Assembly: GCA_031291415.1 (NCBI GenBank) | Contig: JARLJB010000228.1 | Coordinates: forward strand, 1 to 45,164 | DNA: 45,164 nt | From: Telmatospirillum sp. | Lineage (GTDB): Bacteria > Pseudomonadota > Alphaproteobacteria > Rhodospirillales > Magnetospirillaceae | Reading direction: 5' to 3' | Program-made: the position numbers and the translations under genes | The notes under the pieces: generated by a model | What the model saw: the letters and a program-made list of their open reading frames with translations, nothing else | Databases searched by the model: none | Told to the model about the DNA's origin: nothing | Shown: positions 1 through 15,000 of the stretch, piece after piece | Numbering within the stretch: the stretch's first letter is position 1 | Layout: each line of letters begins with the position of its first letter

Positions 1-3000
1 GATCAGAACGGAAACTGGAGCGAACCGATCACCACCACGGTCGATAGTACCGGGGATATCATCGGATCGGCGACGGCCGATCTGGCCTCCAAGCTTTACG
101 GTATTCTGGGCGGTAAGAACCTTGTTATCAGCCTGTCGGCCTCGGCCCTGGCGCAGGCGCTGCAGACCCAGGCGTCTTATGCGGCCAAGGGACCGAACGC
201 CGATACGACGTCCAAGGACCCCGGCTTCGCCGTCGATTATATGTCCGCGTTCGCGACGGCGCTCGTCGACGCCGGTCTGAACAGTCTGATTTCCGACATG
301 AAACTGGGGTCGGTCGGGACCGCGGCGGTCAACTCCGTTGCCGACATGCTGATCAACAAGGCGGTCAGCAAGGTGACGTCGGATATCGTCGACGATGGTG
401 TCACCGATGTCTCCAAGCTTCTTTCCGATGCGGCCGAGTCCTACAGTAGTCTCGGCGCTGCCGACTTCGAAAGTCTCGGCGTCAATTTCGCGGTGTCGCA
501 GGTCATCGACGCCATCGCCGGCAATGCGCCCAACGCCCAGGACATCCAGATCGGCCAGGCCATCGGTTCGACGGTGGGGAGCGTCGCCTGCACGATTTGT
601 TCCGCCGAACTCGCCGCTCTTGCGCTGGAAATGGGAGTGACGATAGGGAGCAGCGTATTTCCCGTGATCGGTACCGCCATCGGCGCCATTGTCGGTGCCA
701 TCGCCGGCAGCCTGTTCGGCCCCAGCTCGCCGCCGACCGAGACGGCCAGCGCCTGGTCCGACTGGGACGCGGCCAGCGGCGCTTTCGTGGTGAAGGATGC
801 CTATGGCTACAAGGGCGCCTCGACCGCCAGCTCGATCGCCATGACCCAAGCCGCCGCCCAGCTGGAAAACGAAGTGCTGCCGGTGTTGGGCGGCACGCTG
901 GCCAGCACCGTCAATACCAACTTCGGCTGGTATATGCGTGGCAACAACTTCAAGAACAATTCCTATTTTGACAAGATCGACGAGGATGATTACGAGAACG
1001 GCGCTTTCCATTCCGCCGATTCCTCGGCGGTGATCAATCAGGGCGTGATCCGCGCCATGCAGCGCACCGTGCTGTCGGGCGGCGATCCGATCCAGAAGTA
1101 CGTGCTGGCCCATGCCAATACCAATGTCGATGCGGCATCGGTCGTGAAACTGCAAGGCGATCTGCAGGTGGCGGCCGATTACGGCAACTACCTGACCGAT
1201 CCGGCCCTGGAAGCCGCCGTCGCCGCCGGCAGCACAGAGGGCGGTTCCAAATGGACCACGGAACTGACGCAGGCCGCGCAGTTGGGGGTGACGGCGGCCC
1301 ACGCCGCCGGAGGACAGATCTCCGCCACGGTCAGCGACATCTTCGGGAACCAGCCGACCGACACCGATGGCGATAGTGGATGGAGGTATCGTTACGGCGA
1401 GGCCCTGACCGCCAGTCAGGTGACTGAGACGTTCCAGTCCATCCTGGGGCGGAACCCGTCGGCCGCCGAACTGGAAAGCTGGCAGATTCCGAGCAACGGC
1501 TCGACCGACTATCTTGCCAGCCTGCTGGTCGCTTCCAACGAATTCATCGTCAGGGTCGAGAACACCTATCAGGCGGTGCTCGGCCGCGCGCCTTCCGGGG
1601 ATACGAGTTTCCATTACGACGACCAGGGCAATCCCTATTACGTCAATTCCGGCGAACTGCAGCAAAGCATGCAAGATGTGCTGTCCGGCGGCTCCTTTGC
1701 GGCGGTCGTGGCCGGACTGGTCAAGAGCAGCGAGTTCATCGCGGACGTCAACACGGTCTATCAGACGATCCTCGGCCGCAATGCCGATGCCGACGGTCTG
1801 GCCTATTGGCAGTCCCAGGTGGCCGGCGGTCAGGCGACCTTGTCGTCGCTGTGGACCGGGGCGGCCTCGTCGGCGGAGTTCCAGGCCGACGTCACCGCCG
1901 CCTACGAGGCCGTTCTGGGCAAGGCCCCGACCGCGCTGGAGCTGCAGAACTGGCAGAATAGCGCCGCCGCCGGCGTGCCCTTTGGCGGCTCCTCCGGCGT
2001 GAGCTATGTGCTCGCCCATTCGACCGATTACTCGACCCTGGTTCGGGAACAGTACAAGGGCCTCGTGGACCGGGCGCCGACCGCCGCCGAACTGGCCCGG
2101 GCCATCTCGGCACAGAATATCGGCGTCATCACCCAACAGGTGACGGCGACGCCGGAACACGCCATCGCCGTGTTCACCCAGTCGATCGCCCAACTGGAGA
2201 CCAGCCTTGGCGCCCTGAAGACCCAGGTGTCCACCAGCGTCTCCACCGAGGCCGCCCTGAAAGACTCGGCGACCGCGGCGGCGACCAAGCTGGCCGGCGT
2301 CGCGGCGGCCATCGACAAGGCGAAAGCGGCCATGGCCGCCATGACGCAGCAGGTGGCGGCCGGCGCTTACAACAGCATCGCGGCGTCGAGCGCCGCGGCG
2401 CAACAGGCCAGCGCTGCCGATGCCACCATTGCCAGCACTGTCATGAACGCCATCAAAAGCGCCAGCTACGCCTCCGGCGACCTGGTGCTTTTGCAGCGCA
2501 TCGAAAACAGCGGCGCCACCACGCTGCAGGCGGTGGCCGCCGCCGTCAGCAACGCCGCGAGTTCGGAATACACCAAACTCAACACCCAGGTTCAAATCCT
2601 GCAGCAGCAGGTGGCCTCGGGCGTGGTGCCGACGTCGGCGCCGCCACTCGCGACCCCGGCGGAAACTATCACCGCCGCCTATCACTCTGCGCTCGGCCGC
2701 GACCCCACCGGATCGGAACTGGGCTATTGGGAAAACAAGGTGTCGACAGGTGCCGTCGCCATTGGATCGATTACCAGCCGGATCGGCCCCTATTCACCCG
2801 CCACGATCATCACGGGATATTACCAGACCATTCTGGGGTATGTTCCCGGCGCATCGCAGGTCGCCGACTACGGCGCATGGGTCGACAAGGCGTCCAGCAC
2901 GTCGATGACCGACATCGAGCGTGCTTTCTTCAATCAAGTGACGATGAAGGACCACGGTCAGAACATCACCGCCGAGGTGACGCTGCTGATGAAAGACGCG

Positions 3001-6000
3001 CTCGGCGACGATGCTCCGAGTACGGCGGACATCAATTTCTTCGTCAACCGATACAATTCCGGCGGCATGTCCTGGTCGCGGATCGTCGACATCGCATATG
3101 CCATCGGAGAATCGGCCCCGCTCAACACCACCCTGGTGTCCTATTACAACGATATTCTGGGACGGGCTCCCGATCAGTCCGGGTATGACTGGTGGATCGC
3201 CAAGATCGGCGGCGGCATGTCCATGCTTTCCGTGCAGGCGGGATTCCTCGACAGCCTCCAATTCCACCAGGACTACAGCAGCAGTAACGCCACCCTCGTG
3301 CAAGCTCTTTACAAGTTCGTTCTTGGCGATCTGCAGCCATCGGCGGCCGACGTGCAGTGGTGGGTCAACCAGATCAATGGCGGCATGACCTTCACCACGG
3401 TCGAGGAAAAATTCTACGGATCCCCCGAATACCAACAGAAACATCCCGGTCTGACCGCGGCGCAGATCACCGCGCAGGTGCAGGCCGGTGTGAACACCGG
3501 TCTCGGCGATCCCCTGGTGATCGGGGCGCCGGGTCTTTCGCTGCCGGCGATGACCGGCATCGCGTCGGGGGCGACCTATTTCGACACCGGCAGCGACGGG
3601 CAGAAGGTGCTGACCGGCTGGACGGCCGGCGGATCGGGATTCCTGGTGGCCGACACGGGCGCCGGCGGCATCACCATGCTGTCGCAGATGCTGCCCGACG
3701 CCGCCAATCCAAGCGCCGGAAACACGTTCGCCGCTTTGTCCCAGTATGGGGTGAACGGGCGGATCACCGCCAACGATCCGGGCTACAACCAGGTCGAGGT
3801 CTGGACCGACAGCAACGGCAATGGCCAAGTCGATGCCGGCGAGCTGCACAGCCTCGCCAGCCTGGGTATCGCCTCCATCTCGACGGTGCCCACCGCCGCC
3901 CTGGTCAACGACGCCGGCAACCTGATCACCTTCGAGTCGACCTACACCACGACCTCGGGCCAGACCGGGGTCATCGCCCAGGTAACCCTGCCTTTCGGCG
4001 GACCGCACAGCAGTCCCTCCTTCACCTCGACGGGCAGCAGCTTTACGACGGCCAGCGGTGTCCAGGTGGTCCTGGGCGACGGCGGCCATGACCTGTTGTC
4101 GACCAGCGGTTCCAACATTTTGTTGGACGGCAACGGCGGTTCCAACCTGATCGTCGATAATGGCGGCAACCATAACGACCTTTACGGCGGCAGCGGCGAT
4201 TCGACGCTGATCACCACGGGCAGCTACGATCTTTTGCAGGGGGTCACCGGCAACGATCTGATCAAGGACAACGGCGGTTCCTTCAACGTGCTCGATTCCG
4301 GCACCGGCAGCAGCATCCTGATCACCACCGGTTCCAACGACACCCTGATCGGCCGGGGCGAGCTCGAGATCCTGATCGACAACGGCGGTTCCCGCAATCT
4401 GCTGGTCGACGTGGGAAGCGGCAGCGACTGGCTGATCACCTCGGGCAGCGGCGACACCCTGGTGGCCGGCTCCGGCAACGACATCCTGCTGGATTCCGGT
4501 CATGGCAACACGCTGATCGGCGGGGCTGGCAACGATACCCTGGTCACCAGCGGCAGCGGCGCGCTGTTGATCGGCGGTTCGGGAACCCAGTGGCTGTCGA
4601 CCAGCGGCAGCGGCAATACCCTGGTCGGCGGCTCGGGCAGCGATGTGCTGACCGATGTGGGCGGCAGCCACAACACCCTGGTCGCCGGGGCGGGAACCGA
4701 TACGCTGACCACCAGCGGCAGCCAGGACCTGCTGCTGGGCGGGGCGGGCGCCGATACCCTGATCGACAACGGCGGCAGCTACAACACCTTGGCGGCGGGC
4801 AGCGGCAGCAGCACGCTGATCACCACCGGCAACCACGACATCCTGGTGGGCGGGGCCGGCAGCGCCACGCTCTCCGACAATGGCGGCAGTTACAATACCC
4901 TGATCGGCGGTTCGGGAACCGCGACCCTGACGACCAGCGGCAACCATGACCTGCTGGCGGCCGGCGACGGAACCACGACGCTTGCCGACAATGGCGGCAG
5001 CTTCAATACGCTGCTGGGAGGAGCGGGGGCCGACATCCTGCTCACCAGCGGCAGCCACGATCTTTTGAGCGCCGGCAGCGGGGCCACCACGCTCTCCGAC
5101 AATGGCGGCAGCAACAACACGCTGCTGGGCGGCTCCGGCGCCGACACGCTGATCACCAGCGGCAGTCACGACTTCCTGGTGGCCGGCTCGGGCGACGCCA
5201 CGCTCTCCGACAATGGCGGCAGTTGGAACACGCTCTCGGCCGGCAGCGGCACCGATACCCTGGTTACCAGCGGCGCCAACGATCTGCTGATCGGCGGGAC
5301 GGGGGCGGTGACCCTGGCGGACCAGGGCGGCAGTTCCAACACCCTGGTCGGCGGCGATGGGGCCAGCACCCTGATCACCACCGGCAGTCATGACATTCTG
5401 GTGGCCGGGGCCGGCGCCGCCTCGCTTTCCGATCAGGGCAATGGAGCCAATACGCTGATCGGCGGCACTGGCAGCGCGGTGCTCGCCACCACGGCCAGCG
5501 GCGATCTGCTGATGGCCGGGTCCGGCAATGCCACTCTGTCGGATCTCGGCGGCAACCGGAACACCCTGATCGGCGGCGGCGGGCGGGATACGCTGACCAC
5601 CACCGGCACTCACGACGTCCTGCAGGCCGGCAGCGGCGACGCCACCCTTGCCGACAACGGCGCCGGCTACAATACCCTGGCGGGCGGCGCCGGCAACGAC
5701 CTGCTGGTCACCAGCGGCAGCCACGATCTTTTGAGCGCCGGCAGCGGGGCCACCACACTCTCCGACAATGGCGGCAGCAACAACACGCTGCTGGCCGGAT
5801 CGGGCGCCGACACGCTGATCACCAGCGGCAGCGGTGACCTGTTGCTGGGCGGCGGCGGAACGGCGGTGCTTTCCGACGTCGGCGGCCATGGCAATACGCT
5901 GGCGGCGGGCAGCGGCGCCGCCAGCCTCGCCACCACCGGCTCGCAGGATCTGCTGTTGGGCGGCGCCGGCGCCACCACGCTCTCCGATAACGGCGGCAGC

Positions 6001-9000
6001 CATAACACGCTGGTCGGCGGAGCCGGCACCGCCATACTTTCCACCACGGGCAGCAACGACATCCTGATGGGCGGGACGGGCGATGCGACCCTGTCCGACC
6101 TCGGCGGTCACGGCAACACCCTGGCGGCGGGCGGCGGCACCGACATCTTGATGACCAGCGGTGCCGGCGATCTGCTGGCGGCGGGATCGGGCAGCGCCAC
6201 GCTCTCCGATCTGGGGGGCAGCCACAACACCCTGATCGGTGGGACCGGGACGGCGACATTGACGACCACGGGGTCCGCCGATCTGCTGATCGGCGGTGCC
6301 GGGGCGGCGGTCATCGAGGACAATGGCGGCCAGGGCAACACCCTGGTCGGCGGCAGCGGCGCCAGCACCCTCATCACCTCGGCCGTCGGCGACATGCTGG
6401 CGGCCGGCAGCGGCGACGCGACCCTCACCGACAACGGCGGGCATGGCAACACGTTGATGGGAGGTGTCGGCAAGGACACGCTGTCGACCTCGGGTCACGA
6501 TGACCTTTTGTCGGCCGGCTCCGGCGACACCACCCTGGTCGACAATGGCGGACGCAACAACACTCTCTCGGCCGGCAGCGGCAGCGATACCCTGATCAGC
6601 ACCGGCAGCGGCGATCTGCTGATCGGCGGCTCGGGCTCGGATGCGATCATCGTGACCGGCGATGCCGATACGGTATCGGGCTCCAGCGGCGATTACCGGA
6701 TTACGGTGACCGGCGACGGCGCTTCGGTCACCGTCGGCGACGGCACCGACCAGATCACCGTCACCGGCCACAATGCCTCGGTGAAGGCCGGCAGCGGGCG
6801 GGACACGGTCGCGGTGACCGGTGACGGCGCCAGCGTCACGGTCGGCAGCGGCCGCAGTCAGGTCAGTATTGCCGGCAACGGTGCTTCCGTCACCGCCGGC
6901 AGCGGCACGACCGTCACCCTGACCGGCACCGGCGCCACCGTGGCGATGGGCGACGGCTGGCTGAAGCTGGCCGACAACGGCCAGGCGACGCTGACCGGCA
7001 CCGGCAACCAGGTCGATCTGACGACCGGCGACAGTGTGACGGTGACCGGCTATTCGACCACCGTCTATGCCAAGGGCGCTGGCGACGCGGTCTCCCTGTC
7101 GGGCGGCGGCTCGGTGCAGATGTCGGGCGGCACGCTCACCCTGGCCGACAATGGCGAGGCCATCCTGACCGGCAGCAATGACTCGGTCACGCTGGGGGCG
7201 GGGAATGCCCTCGACGTCACCGGCGCCGGCGAGACCATTACCGCCACCGGAACGGGCGACGGGGTCAATCTGACCGGCACCGGGCATAGCGTGCAGATGG
7301 CAAGCGGTTCTCTGACCCTCTCCGACGGCAGCCAGGCGACGCTGACCGGCGGCAGCAACAGCGTCAGCCTGGGCAACCGGGACAGCCTTTCGGCCAGCGG
7401 TTCGGGCGAGACCGTCGCCGCCTCGGGCACCGGCGATGTCATCGCCTTGTCCGGCGGCAACGATTCCATAGCCATGAGCCAGGGGACCCTGACCCTGTCC
7501 GACGGCGGCCAGGCGGTCCTGAGCGGCAGCGGCGATGCGGTTGCTATTGGCGCCAATGACAGCCTGACGGCATCCGGCTCCTCCGACACCATCGTCGCCG
7601 GTGGTGCCGGCGACGTGGTCGGTCTTTCCGGAAGTGGCGATACGGTGACCATGAGCGGCGGTTCCCTCGGCCTTGCCGACGCGTCCTCCGCCGCGCTTTC
7701 CGGCAGCGGCAACTCGGTCAGCCTGGGCGCCAAGGACGGTCTGTCGGTCGTCGGCGGCAACAACACCATCCTGGCCAGCGGCGCCGGCGATGCCGTCGCC
7801 CTGTCCGGCCAGGGGAATGCCCTGTCCATGAGCGGCGGCAGCCTGACCCTGGCGGATGGAGGTTCGGCCGGCCTGCAGGGCAGCAATGACACGGTAAGCG
7901 TCGGCGGCAACGACATCCTGGCGGTGTCGGGTGGGTCCGACAGCATCTCCGCCAGCGGCAGCGGCGACCAGATCGGTCTTTCCGGCAGCGCTTTCACGGT
8001 GGCGATGAGCCACGGCACTTTGTCGCTGGCCGACGGCGGCTCGGCTGCCCTGACTGGTGACGTCAATGCCGTCGCCTTGGGGGCCAACGACAGCCTCGCC
8101 GCGACCGGTGCTGCCGACAGCATCGTCGCCGGTGGTTCGGGCGACGTGGTGACGCTGTCCGGCAGCGGCGCCGCCATCGCCATGAGCAACGGCGGCCTGA
8201 CCCTGGCCGACAACGGTTCGGCCGGACTGTCGGGCAGCGGCGACCGCGTGACCCTGGGGGCTGGCGATACCCTTGGGGTGAGCGGTGACAACGACAGCAT
8301 CGCCGCCACCGGCAGCGGCGATGCCATCAGCCTGAGCGGCACCGGCCATTCGGTCACCATGACCGGCGGGGCGCTGTCGTTGACCGACAACAGCCAGGCC
8401 ACGCTTTCCGGCAGCAACGACGCCGTCACCGTGGCCAGCGGCGACTCTCTTGCCGTGACCGGCGGCGATAACGTCATCAACGCGTCCGGTTCCGGTGACG
8501 CGGTCAGTCTGACCGGCCGGGGCAACTCGATCGCCATGAGCCAGGGCCGCCTGACCCTGGCCGACAACAGCGGTGCACTGCTGGCCGGCGGCAATGACAG
8601 CGTCGTCCTGGGGGCGAACGACAGCCTCGCGGTATCCGGTTCCACCGATGTGATCAGTGCCGCTGGCACCGGCGATGCCGTCAGTCTGTCCGGTAGCGGC
8701 CATACGGTGGCGATGGGCGGCGGCAGTCTGACCCTGGCCGACAGCAGCGGCGCCGTTCTTGCCGGCGGCGGCGACACCGTCACCCTGGGCGCCCATGACA
8801 GCATCACGGTGACCGGCGCCAACGATGCGATCACCGCCAGCGGGGCCGGCGATGCCGTCACCCTGGATGGGACCGGCCATAGCGTCGCCATGAGCAACGG
8901 CGGCCTGTCGCTGACCGACAACAGCCAGACGAGCCTCGCCGGCAGCGGCGATCTGGTGACGCTCGGCAAGGGCGACAGCCTGTCTGTCAGCGGTTCGAAC

Positions 9001-12000
9001 GACATAATTGCCGCCTCCGCCACCGGCGATGCCGTCAGCCTGTCCGGTAGCGGCCACATGGTGACCATGTCGGGTGGCGCCCTGTCGCTGGCCGACGGAT
9101 CCTCGGCCAGCCTGCTGGGCAGCGGCGACGTGGCGAGCCTGGGGACGGGCGATACTCTCCGTGTAACCGGCAACAATGACGCCATCACCGCCACCGGCAC
9201 GGGCGACGCGGTGTCGCTGACCGGCACCGGCCATACGGTTTCGATGAGCAACGGTAGCCTGTCGCTGGCCGACAACGGCTCGGCAGCGCTTTCCGGCAGC
9301 GGCGATGCCGCGACCATCGGGGCGAACGACGCCCTCAGTGTGACTGGCGGCAATGATACCGTTACCGCCACCGGCAGCGGCGATCAGGTCAGCCTGACCG
9401 GCACCGGCCATACGGTGACGATGACCGGCGGCAGCCTGTCGGTTGCCGATACCGGCGGCGCCAGCCTGTCGGGCAGCAACGACAGCGTCAGCCTGGGGGC
9501 GGGGGCGACCCTTACGGTGACCGGCGCCTCGGACGCCATCGCCGCCGGTGGCGCGGGCGACGTCGTCACCCTGTCGGGCACCGGCCATGGCGTGGCGATG
9601 AGCGGCGGATCGTTGACCCTGGCGGATGCCGGCGGGGCGGCGCTTTCGGGCAGCAACGACAGCGTGGCCCTGGGGGCCGGCGGAACCATCAGCATCACCG
9701 GGTCCTCGAACGCCGTCACCGCCTCGGGCGCCGGCGACACCATCGTGCTGTCGGGCAGCGGCGACACGGTCACCGCCAACGCCGCCACGGTCGGCCTGGT
9801 GGATGGCAGCGACGCCTCGGTCACCGGCAACGGCAACTCCGTGCAGATGGAGACGAAGAGCAGCGTCAAGGTCAAGGGCCAGAACAACACGGTCAGCGCC
9901 GGCGGCGAGGGCGACGCGGTCGATGTCGACGGCACCGCCCTGCTCGCCATGAGCAAGGGCCGCCTGACCCTGGAGCGGGCGGCGCAAGCCACGCTCGCGG
10001 GCAACGCCAACTGGATCGCCATGTCGGTCGGCGCCGCCCTGATGGTGGCCGGATCGGACGAGGTGATCGCCGCCAATGGCGACGGCACCGCCGTGACCGT
10101 CGCCGGCATCGACGAACAGGTGAGCATGGACAACGGCAGCCTGACGGTGACGGACGGCTCCCAGGCGGCGCTGACCGGCGACGGCGACGCGGCGACCTTG
10201 GGCGCCAACGTCAGGCTCAGCGTCACCGGCGCCGCGAACGCCATCACCGCCAAGGGCCTGGGCGACCAGATCACCCTTTCGGGCACCAATGAGACCGTGA
10301 TCATGAACGGCGGCATCCTGGTCCTGGCCGACGACAGCGGGGCCGCGGCCAGCGGCGACGGCAATGTCGTGGGGCTTGGCGCCAATGACGCGCTCCGGGT
10401 CGCCGGCAGCGGCAACAAGATCACTGCCGGCGGCGGCGGCGACAGCGTCGAAATCGACGGGACGCAAAACACCCTGGCGATGACCGCCGGCAATCTGACG
10501 GTCGACGCCGGCGCCGCGGTCACCCTGACCGGCGCCCAGAACAGCGCCGCCATCGGCTCGGGCGGCAGCTTGACGGCCTTCGGCTCGTCCAACCTCATCA
10601 CCGCCACCGGCGCCAACGTCACCCTGGGACTGGCGGGCACCAACGAGACGGTGACCATGGCGGCCGGCAATCTCACCTTGGCCGACAGTGGCCAGGCCAG
10701 CCTGACCGGCGGCGGCAACAGTGTCGTCATCGGGGCCAAGGCCATCCTCGCCGTCAAAGGCGTCGCCAACAAGGTGGCGGCGGCCGGAGCGGGGGCGGCG
10801 GTGTCGGTCGACGGGACCGGCGAACAGGTGGCGATGACCGCCGGTAGCCTCGGTCTCGCCGACAACAGCCAGGCGACGCTGACGGGCAGTGGCGACAGTG
10901 TGACGGTCGGCGGCAACGGCACGCTCGCGGTTACCGGAACCTCGGACCGCGTCACCGCCAGCGGCTCTGGCGACAGCATCGCGGTCACCGGCAGCAACGA
11001 CAGCGTCGTCATGAGCAATGGCGCCCTGTCGCTGGCCGACAACAGCCAGGCGACGCTGACGGGCAGCAACGACAGCGTGACCGTCGGCGCCAATGCCATC
11101 CTGTCGGTGACCGGCGACAACGATGTCATCACGGCGGGCGGCGCCGGCGACCAGATCGCCCTGGCCGGCGTCGGGACCCATGTCGGCATGAGCCACGGGC
11201 GTCTGGTCATGGCCGACAACAGCCAGGCGGCGCTCGCCGGCAGCCAGGATCAGGTGGTTCTGGGGGCCGGTGACAGCCTGTCGGTGACCGGCAACGGCAA
11301 CGCGGTCGCGGCCAGCGGCGCCAATGACACGGTCAGCCTCGACGGCACCGGCAACACGGTGCAGATGAGCAACGGCAGCCTCACCCTGGCCGACAATGCC
11401 CAGGCGACCCTGGTCGGCGGCCAGGACGGCATTTCCCTGGGCCGCAACACCGCGCTGACCCTGGAGGGCAGCGATGAGACCATTACGGTGGCCGGTGCCG
11501 GCGTCAGTCTGGCGCTGTCGGGAACCCATAATACCGTCGCGATGAACAATGGCGCGCTCGGCCTGACCGACTCCAGCCAGGCCAGCCTGACCGGCAACGG
11601 CGACATGGTGGTGGCGGGGACGGCAACCGTCTTCGGCCTGACCGGATTCTCGGATTCGATCTTCGCCGGGACCGGCAGCAAAGTGACCGTGTCCGGCGGC
11701 GGCGATCTGGTCAAGACCAGCGGCAGCGCCGTGTCCCTGGCCGCCAACGGCGGCCTGCTGCTGTCCGGCAACAACGACGCCGTCACCCTGGCGGCCAACG
11801 GTTTGCTGGGACTGACCGGCTTCTCGGACAGCATCATCGCCGGCTATGGCAGCAGCCTCAACATCACCGGTGGCAACGATACGGCGCAACTGAGCGGCGG
11901 CGTTTTCAGCCTGGGAAGCGGCGGCCAGGCCAGCCTCGGCGGATCGCTGAACGCGGTGGTGGCCGGGGCCAACAGCACGTTGGCCGTCACCGGTTCGTCC

Positions 12001-15000
12001 AACAGCATCAGCATGACCGGAACCGGCGGCACCCTGGTGCTGAGCGGCACCGATCAGACGGCGTCCCTCAGCAACGGCACGGTGGTGTTCGCCACCGGCA
12101 GCCAGGTCGGCGTGACCGCCCAGGGCCTGTCCGTGGCGGCGGCCGGCCTCACGGTCAGCGGCGGCAACGACACCCTGATGCTGAACGGCGGCGGGATCAC
12201 GCTGGCCAACAACCTCGCCCTGTCGCTGACCGGCAACGGCAACAGCCTGGCCGGCGGCGCCGGCGACAGCCTCAGCCTCAACGGGGCCAACAATGCGGTG
12301 GCCTTGAGCAACGGCACGCTGACGCTGGCGGCCAACGCCAGCGTCAGCCTCACCGGCAACAACGATCACGTCACCGGCGCCGCCGGCGCCACCGTGCTGG
12401 TGAACGGCCGGAACGACAGTGTCGCCTTGAGCGGCGGCACCGTCGGTCTTGCCGACGGATCCTGGGTCTCGCTCTCGGCGGGCGGAATGTCGGCCTCGGG
12501 CGGCGTGACCGTCGCGGGCGGCAACAACCTGCTGGCGCTGAACAACGGCACCATCACGGGAACCGGCGGCAAGCTCAGCCTGTCGGGCAGCAACGACACC
12601 CTCGATGTGGCCAACGAGACGATCAGTCTGGGCGCCAACAGCAGCGCCATTCTGGCCGGCTATGGCAACAGCCTGACCGCCCAGAGCGGCGACGTGGTGG
12701 TCCTCAGCGGCCAGTCCAACCAGGCCGCCATCAGCAATGGCACGGTGGTTTTCGGCACCGGGTCGCAGGTCGCGGTGACGGCGTCGGGGATGACCGGTTC
12801 CTGGACCGGATTGTCGGTGGCCGGCAGCAACGACGTTCTGATGCTCAACAGTGGCGGCATCACCCTGGCCAATGGAGTCAGCCAAACCGTCACCGGCGAC
12901 TACAACCGCGTCAGCGGCGGCTCCGGCGTTTCGCTGACCGTGAGCGGTGCCTGGGAACAGGCCAGCCTGAGCGGCGCAGCGATCACTTTGGGCAACGACA
13001 CCCAGTTGGCCCTGAACGGGAACAACAACAGCGTTGGCGGCGGCGCGGGCGACAGCGTCACCTTGTCGGGAAGCAACACGACAATCGGCTTCAGCGGCGG
13101 CAACATCGCCATCTACGGTGGCGGCAGCGCCACCGTCACCGGGTCCAACGACAGGGTTTCGGCCTATGCCGACAACGCCCTGACGCTGACCGGTGCCAAC
13201 ACGACGGCGACCATCGATTCGGTTCATGTCACCCTTGGCGACGCCGTCTCGGCGACCGTCGACGGCAGCAACAACACCGTCGCCGGCGGCAGCGGCGACG
13301 CGGTCTCGCTGAACGGCTGGAACAACACCGTCGGCTTCAGCGGCGGCGCTGTGCAAATGACCAGCAACAGCGGCGCCACCGTCACCGGCGACAACACCGC
13401 GGTTACCGGTGGGACCAACGACTTCGTCACCTTGTCGGGCAACCACGACAGCGCCGCCCTGACCGGCGGCACCGTCACCGTCGGCAACTCCGTTCAGGCC
13501 AGCGTCAGCGGCAATGGCAACACCATCCTCGGCGGCAGCGGCGCCACGCTGGCGGTGTCGGGGACCAACGACATCGTCGGCGTCAACAGCGCGACCGTCA
13601 GCGTCGCCGACCATGGCAGCATCGTCCTGACCGGGCGGCATGACACGGTCACGGCCGGTGGTACCGGCTCGGGCGTCAGCGTGATGGTGGCCGGGACCAA
13701 CGACACCGTGGCGGTGAACAATGCGACGGTCGGCCTCTACAACGGCTCGCAGATCAGCGTGACGGCGGCCGGGGCCAGCGTCGCGGCCAGCGGCACCAGC
13801 ATCACCGGGACCAACGATACCCTGGCGGTCGGCAGCGCTTCGGTCAGCCTGGCCGACCATGCGGCGGTGTCGCTGTCGGGCGATTGGAACCGCGTCAGCG
13901 GCGGGACCGGCGACAGCGTGAGCCTGAACGGCGTCGGCAACAGTGTCAGCGCCACCGCCGGCACGATCACCCTGGCCGACAACAGCAGCGTGACGGTGAG
14001 CGGCGCCAACGATCAGGTGACCGGCGGCAGCAATGACGTCGTCAGGTTGAACGGCGGCAACGACAGCGTCACGCTGACCAACGGCGCGGTTTCGCTGGCC
14101 GACACTATTCAGGCGACGGTCACCGGCAGCGGCAACGTGATCACCGGCGGGGCCGGCGATTCCCTGTCGGTCGGCGGCAGCGACCAGATGGTCGGGCTCA
14201 ACAATGCGGCGGTCAGCGTCGCCGACAACAGCAGCGTCACCGTCAGCGGCCGGAACGACACGGTCACCGCCGGGGCCGGCGACAGCCTGACCTTGAACGG
14301 CGGCAACGATCAGGCCAGCATCAGCGGCGGGACGGTCGGTTTCGCCGACGGTACCCAGGTTGCCATGACCGCCGGCGGCATGACGGTCGCCTCCCGCGGC
14401 CTGACGGTGACGGGAACCGGCAATACCCTGGCGCTCGATGACGGCAGGGCGACGTTGGGCTCCAACATGCAGGCCGCGATCAGCGGCGACAACGATCTGA
14501 TCACCGGCGGCACCGGCGACAGCCTGAGCGTGAGCGGCACCGGCGACGACATCGCGCTCGACAATGCCGATATCACGCTGGCCGACGACAGCGAGGCCAG
14601 GCTCTCGGGCAGCGGCAACACGCTGTTCGGCGGCTTCGGCGATACCGTGCTGATGGGCGGCATCAATAACGTCGCCTATCTCAGCCATGGAACGGTGATC
14701 TTCAATGCCGGCACCAAGGTCAATGTCACGGCGACCGGCTTCACGGTGGTGTCCAGCGGCTTGTCGGTGGTCGGCAGCGACAATGTGCTGATGGTCAACA
14801 ACGGCACGGTGAGCCTCAGCGACAATGTCCAGGCCTCGTTGACCGGCAGCAACGACAGCGTCACCGGCGGCATCGGCGACACGCTGGCCCTGACCGGCAG
14901 CGGCGACAGCGTCGGCCTCAGCGGCGGCACCGTGACGCTGGGCGACAATTCCAGCGCGACCGTCACCGGCGCCAACAACGCCATCACCGGCGGCAGCGGC

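Larger units (their letters stand above)
4069..6650 (+). repeat. Repeat block 1: 37-residue (111-nt) RTX-like units
   Basis: Roughly 23 units alternate an 18-residue coil (NTLxGGxGxDTLxTSGSH) and a 19-residue coil (DLLxAGSGxxTLSDNGGSx). They carry degenerate RTX nonapeptides of the GGxGxDxLx type, the hallmark of calcium-binding beta-rolls. The 111-nt period is confirmed by two nearly identical copies exactly 666 nt (6 x 111) apart. Confidence 0.8.
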
